Assembly: GCA_000733355.1 (NCBI GenBank)
Contig: JNVV01000007.1
Coordinates: 618,624 to 682,623, forward strand
Length of the DNA: 64,000 nucleotides
From: Falciphora oryzae
Lineage: Eukaryota; Ascomycota; Sordariomycetes; Magnaporthales; Magnaporthaceae
Direction of reading: 5' to 3'
The notes below the pieces were generated by a model. That model saw only the letters and a list, made by a program, of their open reading frames with translations. It was not told the origin of the DNA and did not search any database. Below, piece after piece: positions 22,549 to 33,000 of the stretch (positions are counted from its first letter, which is position 1; every line of letters begins with the position of its first letter). A program made the translations under genes and the position numbers.

Positions 22549-23449
22549 ATGTATCACCTCGCCAAAGGGCTGTACATGCTCGCGACGAGCAAGGAGGGTA
22601 AGTATCGGATCTGTCCCATTGCGATCGCTCTTGCATGGGTATTATCATCACTTGCTGACGTCCCTTTCCCCGGTAGAATACTCCGTCATCCTCCTCGGCC
22701 TCGACAATGCGGGCAAGACGACGTTCCACGAGCAGGTCAAGGCGCTCTTCCACCCGGACGCGCCCGAGCCCAAGCTCAAGACGGTGCCGACGGTCGGGCA
22801 GAACGTGTCCACCATCACGCTCCCGGACATGTACATGAAGATCTGGGACGTGGGCGGGCAGCACAGCCTGCGCAAGCTGTGGCAGAGCTACTACACGAGC
22901 TGCCACGCCATCGTCTTCATCATCGACAGCACCGACATCGGTGACGGCATACTCGAGCCGCGGGCGGATGATAATAACGGCGCGGGGGAGGACGTTGGTG
23001 ATGCGGCCGCACCAGACGCGGAGGAGCCCGCGCCCCCGCCGACCGGCCGGAGGAGGGCGAGCTCGGCCGTCGTCCCGGGCGGCAGCAGCAAGACCAGCGG
23101 CAGCGCGACGGCGGCCGATGTAGCCGCGGCCAGCGGGGCGGCGGACCTGCCGGGGCGGCTGGAGGAGTGCCGGCTGGTGCTCGAGGACGTGCTGCAGAGC
23201 GAGGACACGGAGGGGGTGCCGCTGCTGATCCTGGCCAACAAGCAGGACCGCGAGGACTGCGTCGAGGTGGTGCGCATCAAGGAGGGGCTCGTCAAGCGCG
23301 TCTTCGAGGGCGAGAAGTCGCACAGCATCCGCGACTCGAGGGTCCTGCCCGTCTCGGCCCTGACAGGCACCGGCGTGCGCGAGGCCGTCGAGTGGCTGCG
23401 CTCCCGCGTCAAATGGAACAAGGAGTCCAGGCCGCCCGTCATGAGGTAA
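22549..23449 (+). CDS. ARL3: Arl3/ARFRP1-type small GTPase with an internal low-complexity insert
   Basis: Golgi Arf-like GTPase that recruits Arl1 and golgins and acts in trans-Golgi traffic. Exons 22549..22597 and 22677..23449 give 273 aa; the join reads LATSKE|EYSVILLGLDNAGKTT. The intron has GTAAGT, branch TTGCTGACG and acceptor GGTAG. GTPase motifs in order are GLDNAGKTT (P-loop), PTVGQN (switch 1), WDVGGQ (switch 2), LANKQDRED (base) and SALTG. The start MYHLAKGLY and the end NKESRPP match yeast Arl3. The family is usually about 200 aa. The excess is a Gly/Ala/Asp/Ser-rich insert of roughly 65 residues between FIIDSTD and RLEECRLVLEDV. Yeast Arl3 is targeted by N-terminal acetylation of its second residue; here that residue is Tyr. 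Confidence 0.94.
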
Positions 23450-23862
23450 CCTGGGCAGCCGATGTCCTTCACTTCTTGCGTTTTATGGCTTGCCGGCCCG
23501 GACTACCAGCGATATGTGGTGCCCAAGAGACAGGGCGGTGATTTCTTTCTACTTCGGTTCTTCCTCGCCGTCCTATTGTCCCCCTTACTTTCTCATACAG
23601 AGCGATTGGTTTACTGTCTTGTTTTAGATTGCAGATTTCTAGACCAAGAACGTGGGAACTTGGGATAAAAAGCTGCCACAACCGAATGTCTTCGGTAGTT
23701 CCGATATAACCAACCACATATGGTGGTCACGAGAGACCATGATCTATGATCTCTGAAAAACGACAATATACTGTTTCTGGGTATCTTTGGATTCCATGTT
23801 TTTTTTTCCTTGCCCCGCTCTACCTGTCTGCTGGTGCTTCTCTCCACATCGCCAGGCTTGTT
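23450..23862. other. Convergent ARL3/RRP45 intergenic region
   Basis: Short 3' flanks of two converging genes, with T-rich tracts. Nothing else seen. Confidence 0.5.
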
Positions 23863-24894
23863 TCACCTGGCATTTTCCGCCGAGAGCTCCGCCATGAGAC
23901 CTCCCTTGTCTCTTTTCTTTGTGTCCTCGGCTAGCCTGTCGTCTACTAGCTTTGAGAACTCCTTGGCCTTGGTCAACGCAATCGTGTTGCACTGCAGCAG
24001 CGCAACCGCGTCGACGGCGGCGCCTCCCAGCTTGGATATCTGGCAGATCTCCCCGTGGCGGTTGAGACTGATGGTGCAGTGGCCCACGCGGACCTGCTCC
24101 TCGAGCCAGTTGGCGTCCACGGCGAAGAGGTCCCCAGCGTCGTCGCCGCCAGTTGACTGCGAGGACTCGCCAAAGAAGCTAAAGGTGACGCAAAACGGCG
24201 AGTGTAACCAGCTCAGGGGCACGGGCTCGCGCTCGGCGGGGGTGTAAACGGTCAATGCCTCGCCTTCGATGGAGGTGTCGGGCTTTCGGAAGTGGCGCAG
24301 GGCGGTGACGACAGCGAGGCACGAGGCGTCGACAAGGTTGCCGTCGTGGGAGAGGACGTGCAGGTCGACGCGGACGGACCAGCACTTTTGGCCGGCGATG
24401 AGGCAGAGAGACTCGGTGTCGAGCGCTCCGGACCGCCGGACCGTCTTCTCGAGCAGGCGCGACAGCAGCACCTCGGCTTCGGTTGGGCGGTTCACCTCGA
24501 AGGCGGGCGACGCCATCGGGCTCAGCTCCGTGACGATGTTGAAGATGCCATCGAAGGGTCGGTCTGCGTAAGGAACTGTCACCTCGGCTGAAGTCTTGGC
24601 GAGAATTCTGTATGTTGGGGAGGGCGGGGGGCAAGGAGTGACCCCCGACCCAGGAACCGTCAGCAAAGCTCCCTTTTGCGCCTCGAGGCAGGAAAGGCTG
24701 CACAGGCATAGCAAGAGAATAGAAAATCACCTTGTCTTGCCCAGCTCGACGTCCACCACGCCATACTCGTCACCAAAGTTCAGCTTTATGGGTCGGTACT
24801 GATCCACCTCGCGGCCGTCGAGGCGGAGGTTCTGTTGCAGCGCCTGGAGGGCGAACGCCTTCTCGTTGAGCGACGGCTCGGCTTCTCGGGGCAT
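23863..24894 (-). CDS. RRP45: Exosome core subunit Rrp45
   Basis: RNase PH-fold subunit of the nine-subunit exosome ring used in 3'-5' RNA processing and decay. Exons (minus strand) 24894..24731 and 24607..23863 give 302 aa; the join is VELGKTR|ILAKTSAEV. The ATG at 24894 (MPREAEPSLNEKAF) is preferred over an upstream in-frame ATG because Rrp45 proteins begin with this type of PSxNEKxF segment. Family blocks are LRLDGREVDQYRPIKLNFG, PFDGIFNIVTELSPMASPAFE, ALDTESLCLIAGQKCWSVR and DASCLAVVTALRHFRKPD. The intron is 123 nt with an uncommon GTGATT donor and acceptor ATACAG. It is divergent from CWC15, another RNA-processing gene, across 445 bp. Confidence 0.94.
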
Positions 24895-25339
24895 GACGTC
24901 GTTGCGCCCCGGCTGCTCCTGCTGCTTTGTAGGGATCCGCGTGTCTCTCTGTTCCGGCTTCACGGGACCCCTCTCATTTTACTCGACGGCGCGATTGGAA
25001 AGCTCAACTCTCAGTCGGTCCTGGCTCTTTTTTTTTTCTGGGTTGGTTTGGAGCAAGCGGCCGATTGTGGAGCTCCCTTGAACACCCACGCCTGGTTTGG
25101 TGGGGTCGGCGCCGCCATTGGCTCGGCTCGCACAGCCAAGAACAATTTCTGCCAGGCGGTCAGTCCCAGATCCCTGCAAAACGACGGAGCCTGCTTTGGA
25201 CATATCCATCCATGTCGCGACTCGCAACCCGCCTCCAGCTGAAGCCCCAAGCAACCATCAACTAACGTCTCGCCTATCGAACTACCGCGCCTTTTTGCCA
25301 GTATCATAACTGTCTACGGTCAAAAATTGAAGCGACAAG
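24895..25339. other. Divergent RRP45/CWC15 promoter region
   Basis: Compact shared upstream region of two RNA-processing genes. Only unsupported open frames; a T-tract of about 10 near 25,030. Confidence 0.5.
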
Positions 25340-26357
25340 ATGACTACAGCCCATAGACCCACCTTTGATCCCGTATGTGTTTCTCGTTGCAAGTTTTTCC
25401 GGCGCGCCGCTTCTAAAACTAACCGTCGCATTGTCTAGGCACGAGGCAAAGATGCCCTGCGAGGCCCGGCCTACCACCAGCGCCTACTTCCGGCGCATAT
25501 GACACTGAAGTACCGGTACGCATTACAACCCATACCCTTCCCCGAATACGACGATGAACAAAGCCGGAAGGAAACTAATCGAGATGGATCTTCCAGAAAG
25601 CGAGGCCAAGGCGGAGCCGCCGACGAGGGTGAGGGCGTCGTCGACCTGCGCGCGGAGCTGCTCGCCGCCGAAGCGGCCCACTTTGCGAAGCTGAACGGCG
25701 GCTCGAGCGCGACCGCCGCTGCATCTTCCTCTCGCCGGAGCCCCGTTCCCGGTAGCAAACCCGACGACGACGATGACGACAGGACCGGCTCCGACGAAGC
25801 TACGGCCCACACAAAACGCCGTATCGCCAATGATGACGAGGACCCAGAGGCGAAGCGCCGGCGGATATTAGAAGAGTCGAGAGACCTAGACCGCGACGAC
25901 TCGGACGACAGCTCAGAAGAGGACGACGACGACGATGCCAGCGACGACGACAGCGACGACTCGGATGATGAGGATGCGCTGCTGCAGCGGGAGCTAGAGA
26001 AGATCAAGCGCGAGAAGGCAGAGAAGCGCGAGAAGGAAGAGCGCGAGAGGGCGGCCGCCGAGGCGGAGGAGCGGGAGCGCGACATCGCCCGGGGCAACCC
26101 GCTGCTGAACAAACCCGACTTCAACATCAAGCGCAGGTGGGACGACGACGTGGTATTCAAGAACCAGGCGCGCGGAACGGAGGAGAAGGGGAAGAGGAAA
26201 GAGTTTATCAACGTGAGTACCCCTACGCCCGGGCAACATATTGTCGCTTTCGCACACCCCCTATTGTGGCCTTATTGTTTACTAACTGCCGTTTCTCCAT
26301 CAGGATCTCCTTCGTTCTGATTTCCACAAGAGGTTCATGAGCAAGTACGTCAGGTAG
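25340..26357 (+). CDS. CWC15: Cwc15/Cwf15, spliceosome NTC-associated factor
   Basis: Component of the Prp19/NTC-associated spliceosome, contacting the catalytic RNA core. Exons 25340..25372, 25439..25515, 25597..26212 and 26304..26357 give 259 aa. Joins read RPTFDP|ARGKDALRGPAYHQR, TLKYR|KRGQGGAADEG and EFIN|DLLRSDFHKRFM. The start MTTAHRPTFDPARG and the end RSDFHKRFMSKYVR are diagnostic of Cwc15. The middle is acidic (DDSSEEDDDDD) followed by a charged coiled-coil (LEKIKREKAEKREKEERER), then GNPLLNKPDFNIKRRWDDDVVFKNQ. Intron 2 is 81 nt, a multiple of three without an in-frame stop. Its removal is inferred from the donor GTACGC, branch ACTAAT and family continuity. An inverted-repeat element lies 228 bp after the stop. 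Confidence 0.94.
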
Positions 26358-26584
26358 AGTCGGAGGGCGGTGGCATGGATGACTGTATTCTGTTATTCTT
26401 TGTAGATGTCATCTTCAATGCCAGGGATTGGCGTTGGTGGAGCGCGGAGGGCGATCTCCGACTAGGATTCACGATCCTGAAGTTCTCTCCAAAAAGCGGC
26501 TTCATTCTGAAAACTCCTATTTTTACTATTTCTATTCCTTTTTCTTCTCCAAATAACAACCCTTTGTCTCCCCTTTGAAACCCC
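26358..26584. other. CWC15 3' flank
   Basis: T-rich 3' flank of CWC15, running to the left end of the foldback element. No gene seen. Confidence 0.4.
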
Positions 26585-27026
26585 TAACGTGGTTCACAAG
26601 CGAGTGGACCACACAAGCGAGTGGGCCACTTCAAAATCCCATACTAAACGCAGTTTTCGACATCCTTGCTAACTCTACCAATTTTAATCCAAATTCGATG
26701 CAATTTTGTATTTAACGTTTTAATTATATAACCGATTTATTTTAATTATCTTCGATTTTATAACCCCGAATTGGGCATAGTATTAAAGAAAAACTGTTTT
26801 GCAGGGATTATTTTAGCGCATTTCTTTATATCTCACCCGGATTAATGTTATAAAATCGAAGATAATTAAAATAAATCGGTTATATAATTAAAACGTTAAA
26901 TACAAAATTGCATCGAATTTGGATTAAAATTGGTAGAGTTAGCAAGGATGTCGAAAACTGCGTTTAGTATGGGATTTTGAAGTGGCCCACTCGCTTGTGT
27001 GGTCCACTCGCTTGTGAACCACGTTA
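26585..27026. mobile_element. MITE-like foldback element: two perfect 180-bp inverted arms
   Basis: Positions 26585-26764 and 26847-27026 are, base for base as far as I can compare, exact reverse complements (180 bp each) around an 82-bp loop. The outermost TA on each side fits a TA target-site duplication, so the element proper would be 26587-27024 (438 bp). The terminal sequence ACGTGGTTCACAAGCGAGTG carries two direct copies of ACAAGCGAGTGG on each arm. The interior is AT-rich, unlike the GC-rich surroundings. There is no coding capacity, so it is non-autonomous. TA duplication plus terminal inverted repeats suggests mobilisation by a Tc1/mariner-like transposase, but no source element is in the window. 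Perfect arms imply recent insertion or ongoing homogenisation. Confidence 0.88.
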
Positions 27027-27323
27027 TTAACCTGTGCTAAACCTTATGCTGCTCCAATGAAATTGAACAATGGCTACAGGCCAAATTAGTATAGAGCACA
27101 GTGCGACCTCTCACCCCCGGCTCGTCGGCTCGGCGTGGTGGAATGGAGGCCGCTGACCGAATTCGATGCCCACCAGAACCTCACCGATATTTTTCTAGTC
27201 AATACGAAGACCGTCCAGATTATAACCACCTCCTTGATCTCGCCTCGCCGGCAAATTTCTGGGGAGAGTGGACTGTTGGAGTCATCTTTTGAACAAGGCT
27301 ACGCTTGACTAATCTAAGTACAA
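27027..27323. other. Promoter region of the EBP gene
   Basis: About 300 bp between the right arm of the foldback element and the EBP start. Normal base composition returns here. No gene seen. Confidence 0.4.
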
Positions 27324-28428
27324 ATGGCTTCACCGCAAGGGCTCGGCAGCCACCCATACTTCCCCACGGACGCCGTTATCGCCGGCTATGCCGCAAACGA
27401 GACGTCCCTTTCGATTATTTTGATCAAGTTCTCGCTCAGGGTGGGGGCTGTACTGCTTTCCTCTATCGCTCTCTCGAGACAGCTCAACCCGAGCCTTCGG
27501 CTTGCGGATCTGCTGGCGGTATCCTGGTTCGCTCTGAGTACGCCCTCGACGTTATCCCGTGCAGGAACTTGGATCTTGATACCTACCGCCCGGCCAATAC
27601 CAGTCCAACTAACACTCGGGGCCTATACACAGACGGATATTTACATCTCTTTTTTGAATGCAAGTTTCTACTGATTATTCCATCTCCTCCTCTTCTACAT
27701 CCAGTCCTTGTCCTATCACCACATTTCACAATAAGTTCTGGTGAAAAGGGCCAATGTTCCTGACCAAGAGGCCGTTTATATTCTGCAGCGTACTTCGTCC
27801 TCAATGCCACAACCCTCGTCGGTTCCCAGAGCCTCCTCGCGCAGCTATGGAAGGAGTACTCCCTCAGCGATTCTCGCTACCTGACGTCTGACACGTTCGT
27901 ATGGACTATTGAGGCCATTTCTGTGGTATGTATCAAGCTTTCCTGTATTTCCTGCATTGGCCCTTTCCGCTTTATTTGCTCACACATTCATCCATCTCCC
28001 AGGTTTGCTGGGGCCCGCTGTCCCTGGCGATTGTTTTCTGCATCGTCACGGGCAATAATATGCGCTACCCGTTGCAACTACTTCTTTCGATGGCACATAT
28101 TTATGGAGTCGCATTGTACTACGGGACCAGCACTGTCGATCTCGTTTCCAAGGGAGTTGCGCATAGCAGGCCCGAGTTCCTCTATTTTTGGGTTTATTAT
28201 GTGGGCATGAACTTGCCCTGGGCCGTGATTCCAGCCGGTAAGCGAGATCTTCCGCCAAAGCCGTCTTCGGGTCGTCCAATGATTACTTCGTTGACTAACA
28301 TTGAACCACTGTGAAAAGGCATTATCCTCAGCTCCGTCCGTAAGATATGCAAGGCCTTGGACGTGGCGGAGAGGGTGAACCTGGCTACCCTCTCCACCAA
28401 CAGCAATGGACCGAAAAAGAGCCAATAG
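27324..28428 (+). CDS. EBP-type sterol delta8-delta7 isomerase (EXPERA domain)
   Basis: Membrane protein of the emopamil-binding family, which moves the C8 double bond of sterol intermediates to C7. Exons 27324..27537, 27633..27659, 27789..27925, 28003..28237 and 28319..28428 give 240 aa. The second exon is only 27 nt (NGYLHLFFE). Its 3' intron begins GCAAGT, a GC-AG intron; frame and family sequence both require it. Residues match human EBP closely: WFALNGYLHLFFE, LAQLWKEYSLSDSRY, CWGPLSL and YFWVYYVGMNLPW. His76, Glu80 and Glu122 fall at the same numbers as the human catalytic residues. Four or five hydrophobic helices are present. Fungi normally use the unrelated Erg2 for this step, so an accessory role is possible; the true substrate is unknown. 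Confidence 0.9.
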
Positions 28429-28584
28429 GCGGACTGTGCTTGCATAGCTACCGTCATTGCTTGATGGTGCCTTGACAGTTGCAGAGGTTGTATACTATTT
28501 GGAGAGAGTCCCTAGGGGTAGCGGGGGTGAAAGCTCAGACGGGCGCTCATGAACAGAAAGTCCATACACCGTCACCAGTCTAGC

Positions 28585-29598
28585 TCACTTAAGACCAGCG
28601 AGAAATCGAACGACTCTGTCGGCCATCCACTCCCGTGATTCTGGGCTCCGAACGGTATGACTGGCTCCCGGGATGGGTCCCGAAAGGTCACTGACTATGC
28701 CCTCTGGCGCAAGGGAGGCCCATCGGGCGATGAGCTTCGGCACGTCGATGGATTCGGGCACGTGCTCGTCCTCGCCAGAAGGTAGTACGAGTACCGGCTT
28801 CTGGAACTTGCTCCAGAAGGATGTAATCTTGTCATCGGGCAGATCCGACGAGAAGAAGTCGTCGTCGCCACTTGTGCGCTCTTGGGTTAGTTCGGCACCG
28901 GATGGGCGCGCTGGGGTTGTGGAGGGAGATATGGGTGCGTCATGCCCCGCGTCTTGGCACATGCTGGGCTCGGCTTCACTGGAACTCACTCACCCTGGCG
29001 CGAGCAGAGAATGATAGCGGTAGGCCGTGATGGGAGTATCGAACATCTCGGAGAGCTTGTCCCTGGGCATGATGGCGTCTCCCTGTCCGGACTTGACGAG
29101 CTCTGCCGCCTTGGCAACATTGGCCTCGAGCTCCTCCTTGGAGACCAGCGGACCGAACGCCTCCCGGTCCGAAACTGGCCCCTGGAGGATGAAGCCATCG
29201 ACCGGCTCGGCGCCATGTTTTTCGTAGTCGGTATACTCCATGCAGTCCTGGCAGCCCGTGGAGTGGCCCAGTAGGACGACGCGCTCCCTCCCGAGGGTGC
29301 CGCGGAGGTGGCGCACGAGGGCGTTCAGGTCCGCGACGTCGTCGGTGAGGCGCCGGTACCCGAACCCGCCAAAGGCGCTGGACAGGCGCACCTCGAACAG
29401 CGAGTAGCCGAGCCCCGGCTCCGACCGCAGGCGGCTGGCGATGGCGCGCACGTAGGGCACGGTGTGCGGGCCGTCGCCTAAGCCGCTGATGAAGACGAGG
29501 GCGTTCCGCGATGTTGGCGACCCGGCCTCGTATGCACAAGATCGAGGCGTCGGGCCCGGGAAGGGGTGGACGAGGACGGGGAAAGGCTCCGGTGGCAT
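28585..29598 (-). CDS. DUF1749 alpha/beta hydrolase (SidJ-like family)
   Basis: Serine hydrolase of the DUF1749/UPF0613 family. Exons (minus strand) 29598..28994 and 28870..28585 give 296 aa; the join is SLLAPG|GDDDFFSSD, with donor GTGAGT and branch ACTAACC. Catalytic elements are the nucleophile elbow GHSTGCQD, an acid in PSGEDEHVP and the histidine in PGASHTV. An oxyanion-type segment VFISGLGDGPHTVPYV lies near the N-terminus. There is no signal peptide, so it is probably cytosolic. A member of this family, SidJ of Aspergillus fumigatus, hydrolyses the siderophore fusarinine C, but no siderophore gene lies nearby, so that role is only a possibility. It converges on EBP, 156 bp apart. Confidence 0.88.
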
Positions 29599-30039
29599 GT
29601 TTGCTGCTTGTTTATAAGCCAGAGATCAGTTTGGATATCAATATCAACATTTATGCAGCTGGATTTTCTGTCGGTTCCGATTTGAGCATCGCCGTGGCGG
29701 GGTGGAGTCGCTGGTCAAGATGATGGTGGTGAAAAGCACATCTTGAGCGCCCCAACTTGGCGGCTGTTAGTGGACACTCTGGGTGTATGCTCGCTGTGAA
29801 TGGCACATTCCACGCCGTGTGACGTGCAATTGACACAAAGCATCAAATGTGGAATCAATTTGCACCTGCACGGCCCGTTGAACTTGGAACTCATCCAATC
29901 CCACTCACAACAATTCATTATCGCCATCAGACACGCGCGTTAGTTTAATTGCATTCTTAAACTAACGAGGCTCACCTCGATATGAGAACATAGGGGCAAG
30001 CCAAGAGGGCAGCTGTGGTCTGTCGCTTGATCTGTAACC
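29599..30039. other. Divergent DUF1749/TTI1 promoter region
   Basis: 441 bp between divergent starts. Slightly more AT-rich than average; TTAAACTAACG near 29,960. No gene seen. Confidence 0.4.
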
Positions 30040-33000
30040 ATGGAGCCATCAGCCTTGTTCCGCAACGCCTCAACCTCCAGAAACGAGCTGTTCGCCAAGG
30101 TACCAAAACCCTAGCCCTGCCTCATCTCTGCGACTTGCGATGAGGCTGCCGCTAACAGCACCAGCTCAAACCATGCTGCGTCGAGATCAGCAAACTGGTT
30201 CTGCGCCCGCCTGAACAGCTCGGCGGCGCTGCCAGCTCTGGTCGTCTGCTGCAGCTGACGGATCAACTTTGCGCCATCCTGTCGGACCAGATCAAGCACC
30301 ATGTTGCGGCCTTGGACCCCAAGATTGCCGAATATGTCTTCTTCCCCCTATCCTACATATTCAAGGAGAAGGACAAGTACGCGGCCCGTGTCCTCGAAAA
30401 CTGCATCAGGTGTCTTGGAATGCTCGTTCAGCACGGCTGGCGCTCTGCCGTATCCACCGAGATGGCCCAGCAGCTCCTCATACTGCTTACCTTCCTGATC
30501 GCCGGCGTTCCCGGCAAGGAAAAGGGTCCGCCGCCGCCTGAGGAGACCATCTTGGAGAGCTACAGGACCCTCGCCATCCTGATCAGGGCCGCTTGCCTGT
30601 CCTCTTCAGTCTCCGAGTCGCTAGTTGATGCCACTGGGCCCCCAAGCCTCGCCCACGCCGTGACTGTAATCCTGGAGGGTGTCACGGACGGGACAACCGT
30701 CGAAATCCAGCTTGCTGCCCTGGGCGCGCTTGGGGCTCTCTTCATGACAATGAAGGACCGGGCTGCCCTTGCCTCCTTTCTCCCTGGGACGGCGTCTGCC
30801 CTCTCCAAGCTGCTATCGCCACCTTCTTCACTGAAGACCCAGCGACGCGTTCTGGTCCGTGGGCTCGATGTCTTGAGGGGAGTCCTCACGAAGCTCCTAG
30901 GTGACATCCATAACCGAGACGCTTTGAGACAACTCGAGGGTTCGAAAGGCGCTCAGACCAAGGAGGAAGATACTCAGCGCGAGGATGAGCCACCAAGGGT
31001 GCTCAGCTCCCCTTGGCTCAAGGCATCAGTCTCCCAAATCAAACTAGCGCTTGCCATGGTGCTAAAGCTTCGCTCCCACGAGTCTGAAGATGTGAAGAGC
31101 GCAACCGAGAAGCTCTGTCTTTCTCTCCTGGATGAGTGCCATGCCTCCTTGGCCGACTGCGCCGTGTTCCTTGTCGAGAGCGCGATCATAACCTGGAAGG
31201 AGAATCATGAGGCTCAGAGTCTAGGGTTTGGCGGACCCCAGTTTGGCCTCCCTGGGGCCTCCCAAGGTTTAGTGCTCCCGGATACTCTGGAGGTCAATAC
31301 AACGCTACAAGACCTTGCCATGATATACCCCGAGCTTCAGGACACCACCAAAACTGTTGTCTACAACTGGATTACCAGCTTGCCAAGAGTAATGCAAGCA
31401 AGCGACGAGTCCGTGAAGCAGCAATCTATCCGATCGCTATCCAAGGGCTACCGACTAGCCGAGACCATGCAGATCGATTCGTCGACGCTGCACGACGGAC
31501 TCTCATCAGCTCTGAGGGACAGTGTCGTCGCGCTCACGGCAGCCACAAGCCAGAAGGATTCCATGAGTGAAGTCGGCATGGCCGAAGACGACGCCACGGG
31601 GCTCATGGCTCTGGCAAAGCAAAATACGCAAGCTCTGGCACTCAAGCCAGCCATGTTATCTCACGGCAGCCAAAAGACGACGCGTGAGGCGTTACTCGAG
31701 CTGGTCGCTAGCATCGGGTCCCCGTCACAGCAGGCGCAACTAGCAGCCGGCATGCTTGATTCTGCCCGGGATTCGGAGGGAATCGACCAAATCGCGCAAT
31801 ATTGGCTTTCTTTTGAGCTTCTCAAAGCCGCCCTATCTAACGCCTCTGACCTCGACGCCTTCATTGACTTTTCCGCGGCCGACGCGACGGATGGGCCGGA
31901 AGAGATTCTTCATGAGCTGTACTCCTTCTCCGTCTCAGTCTTGGTTTCCCATTCCGACAGCAACGAGGTCGACTGGAGACTGGAGGCCACCGCCCTGGAG
32001 GTGACCTCCTTCGCTGCATCTCGCTCGGGCGAGTCTTTTCGTCCTGAGCTCATTGACGTGCTATACCCGACGGCAGCGTTCCTTGGCTCCCAGGTGCCGC
32101 AGCTGCGGGCCCGAGCGGTCGCAACGCTGAATGGCCTGGCCTCATCGTGTGGCTATCAGAGCGTGTCCGAGCTTATCATCGACAACGCCGATTACATGGT
32201 CAACTCGGTGTCTCTGAGACTCAACACGTTCGACATCACACCCGCATCGACCCAGGTCCTGAGGATGATGATTCAGCTGACAGGACCGAGGCTGGTTCCA
32301 TTCCTCGACGACGTAGTTGCCTCTATATTCGCGGCGCTTGACAACTACCATGGCTACCCTGCTTTTGTTGAGAGACTGTTTTCTGTTCTCTCGGAGGTTG
32401 TCAATCAAGGTGTCAAGTCGGACGTTCTGCTATTGGAGTCAAACAAAACCGGGACGGTTGACCACAGGAAGAGATCGCGGCAAGCCATTGCCATGAGCGA
32501 CATTGAATCGGACATCCTCGAGAGGCGCGAACAAAAGCGCAGGCGCAAGCTGGAGGAAGAGAATGGCGTGGAAGAAATCGTGGGGGGACACCCAAAGGAG
32601 CCCTGGAAATCAGAGGCGGCAGAGCTGCTCAGAAAGAAACAGGAGGGACTAGACGGTAATGGAGAAGATGGCGAATCCGACGGCGGACAGGACGTCGAGA
32701 AGGCCAAACCACCACCGACGCCGACCTACGTGCTGCTCTCAAAGGTGGCAACTCTGACACAGCACTACCTAACGTCCCCGTCGCCGACACTGCGCAAGTC
32801 TCTTCTGGACCTGCTCACTACCGCATCTTCAGCAATGGCGGCGGACGAAGACTCCTTCCTGCCACTCATCAACTCGCTGTGGCCCGTTCTCATCACACGG
32901 CTGCACGATGCAGAGCCATATGTCGTCGCGGCGGCATGTAGAGCTGTAGCGGCGATTGCGGGGGGTGCCGGCGATTTCCTCGCCTCTAGAGTCAAAACAG

